Of a stretch of DNA of 64,000 bases, positions 36,116 to 43,593 are shown piece by piece. The translations under genes and the position numbers were made by a program. Every line of letters starts with the position of its first letter. Within the stretch, counting starts at the first letter, position 1. The DNA comes from Puteibacter caeruleilacunae. Its GTDB lineage: Bacteria; Bacteroidota; Bacteroidia; Bacteroidales; Prolixibacteraceae. Location of the stretch: NCBI GenBank assembly GCA_005217565.1, contig SJCO01000010.1:248001-312000 (forward strand), read 5' to 3'. Below the pieces are notes generated by a model that was given only the letters and a program-made list of their open reading frames with translations, had not been told where the DNA came from and made no database searches.

Positions 36116-36862
36116 ATGAAGATCAAGAAAATTTTAGTCTCACAGCCAGAACCTAGTTCTTCGAAGTCACCGTACTTTGATTTGGCTGAAAAAAATAATG
36201 TAAAGATTGACTTCAGACCTTTCATTCAGGTGGAGGGAGTATCATCAAAAGAGTTCCGTCAAACGAGAATACAGATATTGGATCATACTGCAGTTATCTT
36301 TACAAGCAGAACTGCAATCGATCATTTCTTCCGTATCTGTCAAGAAACACGGGTTACTGTTCCTGATACCATGAAGTATTTTTGTATCTCTGAAGCAACC
36401 GCCTTTTATCTTCAGAAATATATTGTATACAGAAAAAGAAAGATTTTCTTTGGTAAAGGAACGTTTGCAAACCTTGTTGACATCTTGAAAAAGCATCTGG
36501 ATGAGAACTATTTGATTCCTCTTTCGCATATTCATAAGCAAGAGATTCCAGAATTGTTGACAGCTGCAAAGGTGAAGTATACGAAAGCAATCTTGTATAA
36601 GACAGTGAGTAGTGATCTTTCTGATTTGAAAGACGTAAACTATGACATTTTAGTGTTCTTTAGTCCTTCAGGAGTTAAGTCATTATTGAAAAACTTCCCT
36701 GAATTTGAGCAAAATAACACTAGAATTGCATCCTTTGGACCAACAACAGCTAAGGCAGTGAAGGATTCAGGTTTGAGATTGGATATCCAGGCACCAAACC
36801 CACAGGCTCCATCAATGACTATGGCGTTGGATCAATATATCAAGAAGGCAAATAAGAAGTAA
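36116..36862 (+). CDS. hemD: Uroporphyrinogen-III synthase
   Basis: HemD cyclises hydroxymethylbilane to uroporphyrinogen III in haem synthesis. The 248-residue protein shows the weakly conserved HEM4 fold: MKIKKILVSQPEP, HTAVIFTSRTAIDHFF in the first lobe, and ILVFFSPSGVKSLLKNF plus IASFGPTTAKAVKDSGL in the second. The last segment is the most conserved part of the family. It follows a DUF4271 gene and is followed by a perfect terminator, then rnpA. Confidence 0.9.
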   Translation: MKIKKILVSQPEPSSSKSPYFDLAEKNNVKIDFRPFIQVEGVSSKEFRQTRIQILDHTAVIFTSRTAIDHFFRICQETRVTVPDTMKYFCISEATAFYLQKYIVYRKRKIFFGKGTFANLVDILKKHLDENYLIPLSHIHKQEIPELLTAAKVKYTKAILYKTVSSDLSDLKDVNYDILVFFSPSGVKSLLKNFPEFEQNNTRIASFGPTTAKAVKDSGLRLDIQAPNPQAPSMTMALDQYIKKANKK

Positions 36863-36884
36863 TTTATATTGATATAAACTACAG

Positions 36885-36912
36885 AAAAAGGGAAATAGCT
36901 ATTTCCCTTTTT
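36885..36912. terminator. Terminator after hemD
   Basis: A perfect 28-bp palindrome with arm AAAAAGGGAAATAG, followed by further T. It lies 22 bases after the hemD stop. Confidence 0.85.
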
Positions 36913-36940
36913 TTGTTTTTAGCAAGTTAAACTCTGGTTG

Positions 36941-37336
36941 ATGAGCAGATTTTCATTCGGTAAATCCGAGAAGCTTTGTAGCAAATTGGTTATTGAGAAG
37001 TTATTCTCAGAGGGAAACTCTTTTGTGGTTTTTCCATTGAAATTTGTTTGGGTAAAGCATGAGTTATGTGCAGATACTCATGTTAAATCGGCATTTACAG
37101 TATCAAAAAAGAGTTTTAAACGAGCAGTAAAGCGTAACCTGCTGAAGCGCAGAATGCGCGAGGCTTTTCGCTTAAATAAGCCTGATTTTATCGACCGGTT
37201 ACCAAAGAGTGACGACGCTGGTATTGGTATGATGGTTATTTTCCTTGGAAAGGAATTAATGGATTATAGCAGGATTGAACGTGCTATGAACAAAGGCTTA
37301 CAAAAAATGACCGACAAGATTCAGTCAACTCCATAG
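36941..37336 (+). CDS. rnpA: Ribonuclease P protein component
   Basis: RnpA assists the RNase P RNA in 5' maturation of tRNA precursors. The 131-residue protein starts MSRFSFGKSEKLCSK at ATG 36941. The RNA-binding RNR motif is clear in KRAVKRNLLKRRMREAFR. Usual neighbours rpmH and yidD are absent; lplA follows 50 bases later. The preceding terminator implies a separate promoter in the short gap. Confidence 0.95.
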   Translation: MSRFSFGKSEKLCSKLVIEKLFSEGNSFVVFPLKFVWVKHELCADTHVKSAFTVSKKSFKRAVKRNLLKRRMREAFRLNKPDFIDRLPKSDDAGIGMMVIFLGKELMDYSRIERAMNKGLQKMTDKIQSTP

Positions 37337-37386
37337 TTTCAGATTAATCTCTTATATTGCCAAAAATCCAAAACCTATTGAATTAG

Positions 37387-38364
37387 ATGCGATTAATTCT
37401 GCTTAAAAGTAATGATCCCTATTTTAATCTGGCTGCTGAAGAATATTACATGAAGAGTCAGAAGGATGATATCTTCTTGTTGTATATCAACAATCCTTGT
37501 TTAGTTATAGGGAAGCATCAGAATACTGTCAGAGAGATTAATACACGATTTGTAAAGAATAATGAAATTGATGTTGTTCGAAGATTATCGGGGGGAGGAA
37601 CCGTTTATCACGATCTTGGTAATGTGAATTTCTCATTTCATCAATCGGTAGAAGATGTTGCACGACTTAACTATAAAGTTTTTCTGGAGCCCATGCGACA
37701 GGTGGTTGAATCGTTGGGGGTGAAGGTAACATTTAGCAAACGCAATGATCTGTTGATTGATGAGAAGAAGATTTCGGGAAATGCCGAGCATGTATTCAAG
37801 CGACGGGTTTTATGTCATGGAACGCTCTTATTTGATAGTGATCTCGATAATTTAGAGCAGGCGATACAAGTTAATGAAGATGGATTAACAGACAAAGCAG
37901 TACGGTCGGTCAGGTCAAAGGTAACCAATATCTTACCTCATCTTCCAGTCAAAATGTCGGTTGTTGAATTTAGAGATTTCATTATACAGTTCTTCCAAAA
38001 GAATCATCAGGCTGTTGTGTATGAGCCAACCATAGAAGATACTCAGGAGATCGAGGAGTTGGTTCAGCAGAAATATAGAACATGGGAATGGAATTATGGC
38101 TATTCTCCAGGTTTTGTAATTAAGCGTACGTTAAGGCTTGATGATGAGAAGATAGTAGAAGTAGATCTTAGAATAAAGAAAGGCGTTATCCAGAAGGCTG
38201 AAGTGATGAACATATCACAGATAGAAATTAATACCAAACAATTAGAGAATCATCTGATTGGATGTCGTCATACAGAATTGGATATAAGTAATGCTTTCAA
38301 AGCAGTTGGTCTGGGAAGACAATCAGGAAAGGAAACCACAGAATTGGTTGAGCAATTGTTTTAA
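37387..38364 (+). CDS. lplA: Lipoate--protein ligase A
   Basis: LplA activates free lipoate with ATP and attaches it to E2 and GcvH proteins. The 325-residue protein has the catalytic core (NPCLVIGKHQNTVREIN, RRLSGGGTVYHDLGNVNFSF, KISGNAEHVFKRRVLCHGTLLF) in residues about 1-200 and the C-terminal accessory domain (TWEWNYGYSPGF) that marks full-length LplA. No lipB or lipA is nearby. Confidence 0.94.
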   Translation: MRLILLKSNDPYFNLAAEEYYMKSQKDDIFLLYINNPCLVIGKHQNTVREINTRFVKNNEIDVVRRLSGGGTVYHDLGNVNFSFHQSVEDVARLNYKVFLEPMRQVVESLGVKVTFSKRNDLLIDEKKISGNAEHVFKRRVLCHGTLLFDSDLDNLEQAIQVNEDGLTDKAVRSVRSKVTNILPHLPVKMSVVEFRDFIIQFFQKNHQAVVYEPTIEDTQEIEELVQQKYRTWEWNYGYSPGFVIKRTLRLDDEKIVEVDLRIKKGVIQKAEVMNISQIEINTKQLENHLIGCRHTELDISNAFKAVGLGRQSGKETTELVEQLF

Positions 38365-38393
38365 AAGCTGAAAGAGACATGCTCTTCCAGCTT
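38365..38393. terminator. Hairpin between lplA and pepE
   Basis: AAGCTGAAAGAG pairs with CTCTTCCAGCTT at 11 of 12 positions around a 5-base loop, between convergent stop codons. It lacks a T-run, so it may protect transcript ends rather than terminate. Confidence 0.5.
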
Positions 38394-38404
38394 CCATGAT
38401 ATCA

Positions 38405-39112
38405 TTATTTCAATAAGAAACTTAAATCGTCAGTTGGATTAAGTTCCTTAGGAGTCATATCTTTCTTGAAAATACGCAATGGTCTAGGTCCGATAAGACT
38501 TAGGTTACCATCTTCATATTTCAACATTGTTGCCTCTCTTAAACCTACAACATAAACATCTGGATTGATTTCCAGGAATTCTTCGATACGTTGCTCTCTG
38601 GTTTCACCACCATGTCCATCAGGGTGTGCATCCAAATAGTGAGGATTGATTTGGAATGGAACTAGATTCATGCAATCAAATCCTTTAGGATCGATAATAG
38701 GCATGTCGTTAGTTGTACGTAATGTTGGACAAGCTACGTTTGAACCTGCACTCCAGCCAATATAAGGAGTATTATCCTGAAGTTTTTCGGCAATTGCAGG
38801 CATTAATCCTTGATCATGCATCATTCTTACAAGCTGCCAGGTGTTACCGCCACCTACTACTATAGCTTTTGCTTCCTGAACGGCTTTAACAGGATCGTCG
38901 AAAGTGTGAATACCTACAACATGATGTCCAATTTCGGCAAATCGTTCTTCTACCTTTGCTACATAATCATCGAAAGAAAAGGTTACAGCTGCATAAGGAA
39001 TAAACAATGCAGTTACAGGTTCTTCTCCCAAAAATCTTTTAATCTCCTCTTTTGGATAATCCAGGTATGCTTCACCTGGATTGGTTGAATTACTGATTAA
39101 TAGTAGTCTCAT
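38405..39112 (-). CDS. pepE: Dipeptidase E (peptidase S51)
   Basis: PepE is a cytoplasmic serine peptidase that cleaves aspartyl dipeptides. The nucleophile motif is GWSAGSNVACPTLRTTNDMP, and the GGGNTWQLV loop is also conserved. The 235-residue length matches the family. It has a long leader region with a 61-base hairpin upstream. Confidence 0.94.
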   Translation of the reverse strand: MRLLLISNSTNPGEAYLDYPKEEIKRFLGEEPVTALFIPYAAVTFSFDDYVAKVEERFAEIGHHVVGIHTFDDPVKAVQEAKAIVVGGGNTWQLVRMMHDQGLMPAIAEKLQDNTPYIGWSAGSNVACPTLRTTNDMPIIDPKGFDCMNLVPFQINPHYLDAHPDGHGGETREQRIEEFLEINPDVYVVGLREATMLKYEDGNLSLIGPRPLRIFKKDMTPKELNPTDDLSFLLK

Positions 39113-39132
39113 TGTTTTTTACTTTTTTATTC

Positions 39133-39193
39133 AAGAAACATGTTTGTTGATAATTACATGCTCCGATGAGCTGCTTATTAACGAATGTTTCTT
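39133..39193. repeat. Long interrupted hairpin upstream of pepE
   Basis: Three nested arms pair symmetrically: AAGAAACAT with ATGTTTCTT, GTTGATAA with TTATTAAC (one G-T wobble), and GCTC with GAGC around a CGAT loop. No T-run follows on either strand. It lies in the pepE leader and after the stop of the outer-membrane gene at 39224. Confidence 0.6.
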
Positions 39194-39223
39194 TGATATG
39201 AATGGTGTATATTTATTTTTTTA

Positions 39224-40051
39224 CTACCAACTCATCAAGGTTAATCCTACGGTGACAGGGTGTACAATAGGACCTTGATTTGTTTTAATGATATTTTCAG
39301 GTGTGTACTCTGCAAAGAATTTAAATGATCTATATCCTATGCGTAGCATATAGGTGTAATTAAATCTTTTCAAGTTAAAATCGTCTGTGGTCTTCAGTTT
39401 TTGTCTTGTATGTTCATTCTTTTTGAACTTAATCTTGGTGTGTGCGTCAATACGACATTTACCAACAATACCACCTGAGATAAATAGTCTGTTCTGCTGA
39501 CTGCCAATTGGTATTTGAAATTCAAGTAAAACAGGAATACTTACCGATGAGATAGATAATTTAGACTTGATATTTTTGTGGTAGTCTAATGTTATCGGTT
39601 GGAGAATGCCATCTTCGTCTTCAACAATCGATCTGTCTTTATCAAAATGGAGTGTCTGAAATTCAACACCAGGTGCTGTAACAATACCGATCATGTTTCG
39701 ATAGCGTTGTAAGCCAATATTGAACTGCACAGGGTAGATACTTAATGATGTTGATCGAGGTGTTTTGGGATCCAGGAAATCATTATCCTCTTCAGAATAC
39801 ATAGAATAACTGGTCTCTATGAGATCAACAAATCCTAGATGAACACCTGAAAGATGTCCTTTAAATTTGGTTTCAAAGTAATTGGTTTTACTTTCCCAAA
39901 CATCACGCAAGTCAATCAAAGATGTCGTTCTCTTTGATGATGTTCTTGCTGGGATTGTATCTTGTTGCTGAGCCTGACTTTGAAGACAAAGGAACAGTAG
40001 CAGCAATAATGCACAATATTTCACGCGTTTCGTTTTTTTGATACGAAACAA
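39224..40051 (-). CDS. Outer-membrane beta-barrel protein (paralogue 2)
   Basis: The protein has a signal peptide (ALLLLLFLCLQSQA) and about 240 residues of alternating beta-strand pattern ending in LTLMSW, typical of an outer-membrane barrel with a C-terminal aromatic residue. It resembles the next upstream gene (GHLSGVHLGF, FNIGLQRYRNMIGIVTAPGVEF), so the two are tandem paralogues. The longest reading starts at TTG 40051. A TAACTTTG box overlaps that codon, so the true start may be the in-frame GTG at 40024. A terminator separates it from its paralogue. Confidence 0.72.
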   Translation of the reverse strand: MFRIKKTKRVKYCALLLLLFLCLQSQAQQQDTIPARTSSKRTTSLIDLRDVWESKTNYFETKFKGHLSGVHLGFVDLIETSYSMYSEEDNDFLDPKTPRSTSLSIYPVQFNIGLQRYRNMIGIVTAPGVEFQTLHFDKDRSIVEDEDGILQPITLDYHKNIKSKLSISSVSIPVLLEFQIPIGSQQNRLFISGGIVGKCRIDAHTKIKFKKNEHTRQKLKTTDDFNLKRFNYTYMLRIGYRSFKFFAEYTPENIIKTNQGPIVHPVTVGLTLMSW

Positions 40052-40081
40052 AGTTAAGGTACAGATTGATTAATTCATAAT

Positions 40082-40115
40082 AAAAAAGCCTGTCAAATAA
40101 CTGACAGGCTTTTTT
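40082..40115. terminator. Terminator between the two barrel genes
   Basis: A perfect 14-bp stem AAAAAAGCCTGTCA / TGACAGGCTTTTTT with a 6-base loop. On the minus strand it would end the transcript of the first barrel gene. Confidence 0.88.
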
Positions 40116-40162
40116 GCTTTATTTATTGAGTGAGAAAACGCTAATTTTCAAGTAGTAAATCT

Positions 40163-41023
40163 CTAAAAGAAGCTGAAACCAAATGAGAATGGATAAACTT
40201 CCATACCCGGTGCATGATTTCCTTTTTCGAATAGTGGAGTAAAAGAGTACTTAGCAAATAGAGCAAAGTCCCCAAAGCCAATTTTAACGATACCTCTGGC
40301 ACGGAAAGGATTGACATTGAAATCGCCATGATCCTTATCTTTTCCTCCATGATATCTCACCTTAGTATGTGATCCAAGGTTAATACCTCCCTCAACACCA
40401 AACTGAATGAAAGCATTGTGGTTATTGCGAATAGGATCCTGAATTTCAAATAGAATTGGAATGCTAAGATATGATACAGTAAATTTGGTTCGCTTCATTT
40501 TGGAAGGATCAATTGTTAAAGGAAAGGCTTGTGTTATTCCATCAACTTTATCTAATGTTATGTGATTCTCAAAATGATAATCATTGAATGTTAGTCCTAA
40601 TCCTGTTACGAAACCAATATTATTGCTATTCTTTTGTAGTCCAATACTATACTGACTAAAGTTAAAGCTCCATTCCATTGATCGTGGCATTTTTACCTCC
40701 ATATTACCTGAGTTGATAAGGCCCATATCTTGATCCATAAAAGTATTCACCCCCCAGTCAACACCTTCCCAGTGTCCATTAAAGCAAGGTTTCTTTTTCT
40801 TTTCCTTACCATCTTTCTCAAGCAATATTATTTTATTATTCTTCTTTCTGAGAATTCTGAATGATTGTCCGTCTACATCTATAATAGTGGCAGAGGAGTC
40901 TGTTACACGAATTGTATCGTTCTTGGTTTCCTGATTTGAATCTTGATTAACAGGAGTATCTTGAGCTGTGGTAATTGTAACTGCTGTAATTAGTGCGATT
41001 GCAAGTGTTAATAGTCGTTTCAT
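40163..41023 (-). CDS. Outer-membrane beta-barrel protein (paralogue 1), predicted ECF sigma target
   Basis: The 286-residue protein starts with a clean signal peptide (MKRLLTLAIALITAVTITTA). A short charged region follows (about 25-80, ending EKDGKEKKKKPCFNGHWEGVDWGV), then a beta-barrel pattern ending in FSFGFSFF. It is paralogous to the next gene downstream. Its upstream region carries TGTAACA and CCGTCTTACGG, the same pair found before the ECF sigma gene, so it is probably a direct target of that sigma factor. Specific function unknown. Confidence 0.8.
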   Translation of the reverse strand: MKRLLTLAIALITAVTITTAQDTPVNQDSNQETKNDTIRVTDSSATIIDVDGQSFRILRKKNNKIILLEKDGKEKKKKPCFNGHWEGVDWGVNTFMDQDMGLINSGNMEVKMPRSMEWSFNFSQYSIGLQKNSNNIGFVTGLGLTFNDYHFENHITLDKVDGITQAFPLTIDPSKMKRTKFTVSYLSIPILFEIQDPIRNNHNAFIQFGVEGGINLGSHTKVRYHGGKDKDHGDFNVNPFRARGIVKIGFGDFALFAKYSFTPLFEKGNHAPGMEVYPFSFGFSFF

Positions 41024-41068
41024 ATTATAAGATTATTAGATTACAAGATTATAGATTTTTAGACTTTC
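41024..41068 (-). repeat. AATCT-rich leader repeat
   Basis: Read on the minus strand, the leader of the barrel gene contains TCTAAAAATCTATAATCTTG followed by TAATCTAATAATCTTAT just before the ATG. Related AATCT-rich strings occur just before menF and upstream of polA. Confidence 0.45.
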
Positions 41069-41105
41069 TTAAGAAGACTGTAAATCTGTTTTTGTTATTG
41101 TTTGA

Positions 41106-41138
41106 CCGTAAGACGGAGTGGTTGTGAGAAATGTTACA
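41106..41138 (-). promoter_or_regulatory. Predicted ECF sigma promoter of the barrel gene
   Basis: On the minus strand TGTAACA (-35) is separated by 15 bases from CCGTCTTACGG (-10). The same two elements lie in front of the ECF sigma gene at 42871-42902 with 14 bases between them. Confidence 0.65.
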
Positions 41139-41262
41139 GGAAATATTTATTTTTTTTGATTTTTATGTTCGGGGCAGTCTAACTGGCAGTAAATCAATAG
41201 AAAAAAAGATGGGTTATTTTAAAAAAGAGTAAGTGGAGGTAAATTTTTAATGATGAATAAAT

Positions 41263-41294
41263 CGTATGATTTCAATTACGATTGAAATCATACG
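41263..41294 (-). terminator. Perfect hairpin after the anti-sigma gene
   Basis: A perfect 14-bp stem CGTATGATTTCAAT / ATTGAAATCATACG with a 4-base TACG loop abuts the stop codon of the anti-sigma gene. There is no strong T-run, so it may stabilise or only partly terminate the transcript. Confidence 0.6.
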
Positions 41295-42356
41295 CTACTT
41301 TTGAACAGGAAGGTCAAAGGCAAGAAGTTTAGAATCCATTTTGATTGATTCAATTGCTCCTTTTTCATTTTTAGTATACGATAAACGGCGTCCTGTTAAT
41401 GAAGAAAGTACTCCTAATCCAGTTCTGGATAAGATATTAACACCTTTGTTCAACATTTTATCAGTGTTTTGTACAATATGATTATCCAGGAAATCCTCAA
41501 TCTCCTGGAAATCGTTGGACTGAATCACAGGGATGTCAGATGGTATAAATCTTTCTACCTCTTGTAATGCAAGCATTTGAGGTTCTACACCAATTTCTTT
41601 CGCTTCAATTAGAGTTAATTTCTCAGGAACAGTATCTCGAATGATAGTCGCTTTATTCTTGTTAATATTTGGTTTATCAACAAGCTCTGCGGTTTTTATT
41701 ACTGATACCTTTTTATTCGTATTGACCGAAGCAACAATTGTAGTTGGCTTAGGCTGAATTTTTCCTTTATTGTTAATCACTATATCAGAGGGTACAACTT
41801 CCTCTACAGGCTGAGGTTTTTGTTGTGGCTGTTCATTTGTCGCAATAGAATTAACACCAGACGGGATTTCTGTTTTTTGCATCATCAAGATAATTGTAAA
41901 GACAATTAATAGTAATGCAGCCACAGAACCTATTCGTTGTATATAGAAAACTGCAGTACGTTTCCGTTGATAAAGCTTTCCTTTTTGCTCATAGGTAATG
42001 CTCATATCTGGGATCAGGTAAACCTTCTTAAACGTATCAAATTCTTTCTTCAGCTCAGGATGCTGACTGATATAGCTTAATAATGCCTCTTTGTCGATTG
42101 ATGAAAGATCATTCTCGTGATATGCAATACATTGCTGCTGGAAGTACTCCTCATCTTCAAAAGCTGACTTTTTGAGCGATTCCTTAGCAGAGAAAAAGGT
42201 GTTCTCATCCAAATCAGAAAGTATAGGAAGATCTTCCATATCAAGCTCAGGATGATCGGCGAGAAACCTTTCCATCTCAGCTTTCAATTCTCCATGTAGA
42301 TTACCTTCCAGATAATCCAACATATATTCTTCGTAATTGTGAATATTAATTGTCAT
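41295..42356 (-). CDS. Putative transmembrane anti-sigma factor
   Basis: The 353-residue protein has a cytoplasmic N-terminal part with MLDYLEGNLHGELKAEMERFLADHPE, a pattern common in Bacteroidota anti-sigma factors. One membrane helix follows near residues 136-158 (IGSVAALLLIVFTIILMM), then a low-complexity periplasmic part rich in P, K, V and I. It starts 10 bases after the ECF sigma gene, the standard position for its inhibitor. It is not FecR-like. The name is inferred from position and topology. Confidence 0.68.
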   Translation of the reverse strand: MTINIHNYEEYMLDYLEGNLHGELKAEMERFLADHPELDMEDLPILSDLDENTFFSAKESLKKSAFEDEEYFQQQCIAYHENDLSSIDKEALLSYISQHPELKKEFDTFKKVYLIPDMSITYEQKGKLYQRKRTAVFYIQRIGSVAALLLIVFTIILMMQKTEIPSGVNSIATNEQPQQKPQPVEEVVPSDIVINNKGKIQPKPTTIVASVNTNKKVSVIKTAELVDKPNINKNKATIIRDTVPEKLTLIEAKEIGVEPQMLALQEVERFIPSDIPVIQSNDFQEIEDFLDNHIVQNTDKMLNKGVNILSRTGLGVLSSLTGRRLSYTKNEKGAIESIKMDSKLLAFDLPVQK

Positions 42357-42365
42357 ATCTCTATA

Positions 42366-42851
42366 CTATATTAAAACCTCTAAACTACCAATATATTTCT
42401 TTAAAGCTACACGTCCACGGTAAATATATACTTTTACCTGTGGTTCGGTTAGCTCACAAATATCAGCTATCTCTTTGTAGGAGTAGCCTTCATAATCCCT
42501 CAATAGGATTACAGAACGTTGAATTTCTGGAAGCTTATTGATGGCTTCATTCAGAATTTCTTTGAGATCAGAATATTGGGATGTATGTGCATGAGTGCCA
42601 ATATCAGAAAGTTCGATATTGGTTTGGCGTTGTTGTAACCGAATGGTGTCGACCGAAATATGATATGCCGAAGTAAATAAATAAGATTTTACCTTCTTTG
42701 CATCCACATTTTTATGGTTTTTCCATAAACGGGTATAACTTTCCTGCACCACATCCTGAGCTTTTTCATGATCGTTTAAGGTTTTCAGTGCAAATCGATA
42801 AATACGATCAGAATACTGATCTACAGCGCTGTTGTAATCGTCAAGTGTCAT
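42366..42851 (-). CDS. ECF-type RNA polymerase sigma factor
   Basis: The 161-residue protein has sigma region 2 (YRFALKTLNDHEKAQDVVQESYTRLWKN) and region 4 (LPEIQRSVILLRDYEGYSYKEIADICELTEPQVKVYIYRGRVALKK). Region 3 is missing, as in ECF sigma factors. The gene is followed by a predicted membrane anti-sigma gene and then by outer-membrane genes. Its own promoter carries the same TGTAACA / CCGTCTTACGG elements as the first outer-membrane gene, indicating autoregulation. Confidence 0.92.
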   Translation of the reverse strand: MTLDDYNSAVDQYSDRIYRFALKTLNDHEKAQDVVQESYTRLWKNHKNVDAKKVKSYLFTSAYHISVDTIRLQQRQTNIELSDIGTHAHTSQYSDLKEILNEAINKLPEIQRSVILLRDYEGYSYKEIADICELTEPQVKVYIYRGRVALKKYIGSLEVLI

Positions 42852-42870
42852 TCATTTATTGTGTTGTAAT

Positions 42871-42902
42871 CCGTAAGACGGGGTTTTGCTTGATTTGTTA
42901 CA
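42871..42902 (-). promoter_or_regulatory. Predicted autoregulated ECF sigma promoter
   Basis: On the minus strand TGTAACA is followed after 14 bases by CCGTCTTACGG, about 20 bases before the sigma gene ATG. It shares both blocks with the promoter at 41106-41138, where the spacing is one base longer. Confidence 0.65.
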
Positions 42903-42994
42903 ATAAAAAAACAAAACTTAAGCAGTTTATAAATTTTTCGGATATTTGTTAAAATCTTTTAGAGAAGTAGATTTTTAATTTAAAATCCAAAGAA

Positions 42995-43444
42995 ATGAAG
43001 CAGGATCAGATTTATCCGCAGGATGTTACAGTAGATACTCCCTTGGAAATATTAAACTTGTCGAACAAGGATACATTGATGGAGTCGCTGGGTATGGAAT
43101 ATACATCAGTAAAAATGGGTGAAATATGTGGGAAAATGATTGTAGACAGAAGAACGCATCAACCCGCAGGTCTGTTACATGGTGGCGCAAAGCTTGCTTT
43201 AGCAGAAACGCTGGCAGGAATGGGATCAGCAGTGATGGTTGACCTTAGAGAGTACTCTGTGGTCGGATTTCAGGTGTCAGGGAACCATGTGGGAACTGTT
43301 CAGCAAGGATTTGTTTATGGATTTGCTAATATCCTTCATAAAGGAAAGAATACGCATGTTTGGAACATTGATATAAAAGATGAGAACGGCAGACTAATTT
43401 CAACATGTAGGGTTACCAATATGATTATCCCTCGTAAGAAGTAA
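42995..43444 (+). CDS. Hotdog-fold thioesterase, probably DHNA-CoA hydrolase
   Basis: The 149-residue PaaI-type thioesterase shows the substrate loop RRTHQPAGLLHGGAKLALAETLAGMGS, with the HGG turn and the catalytic glutamate. It is the first gene of the menaquinone cluster, so the likely substrate is 1,4-dihydroxy-2-naphthoyl-CoA, the product of MenB. The substrate is inferred from context; the fold is seen directly. It is divergent from the ECF sigma gene. Confidence 0.82.
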   Translation: MKQDQIYPQDVTVDTPLEILNLSNKDTLMESLGMEYTSVKMGEICGKMIVDRRTHQPAGLLHGGAKLALAETLAGMGSAVMVDLREYSVVGFQVSGNHVGTVQQGFVYGFANILHKGKNTHVWNIDIKDENGRLISTCRVTNMIIPRKK

Positions 43445-43547
43445 AATAAGATTCGTTTGATTCTAAGGAGGCTGAGCTTTTCTGGTTAATTAAATCTGTA
43501 TCTAAAACATGCATATAGAAATAATGATCTACTCTTTGCATGCAGGA

Positions 43548-43593
43548 GACGAAATCAGAAAATCTTAAGATCTAATAATCTAAAAATCTTTAA
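43548..43593 (+). repeat. Dispersed intergenic repeat, copy C (upstream of menF)
   Basis: GAGACGAAATCAGAA (43546-43560) is followed by AATCTTAAGATCTAATAATC and TAAAAATCTTT, ending at the menF ATG. It matches the segment at 30895-30935 upstream of polA apart from a short insertion. The part farther upstream (near 43465-43500) is only faintly similar to copies A and B. Confidence 0.5.
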
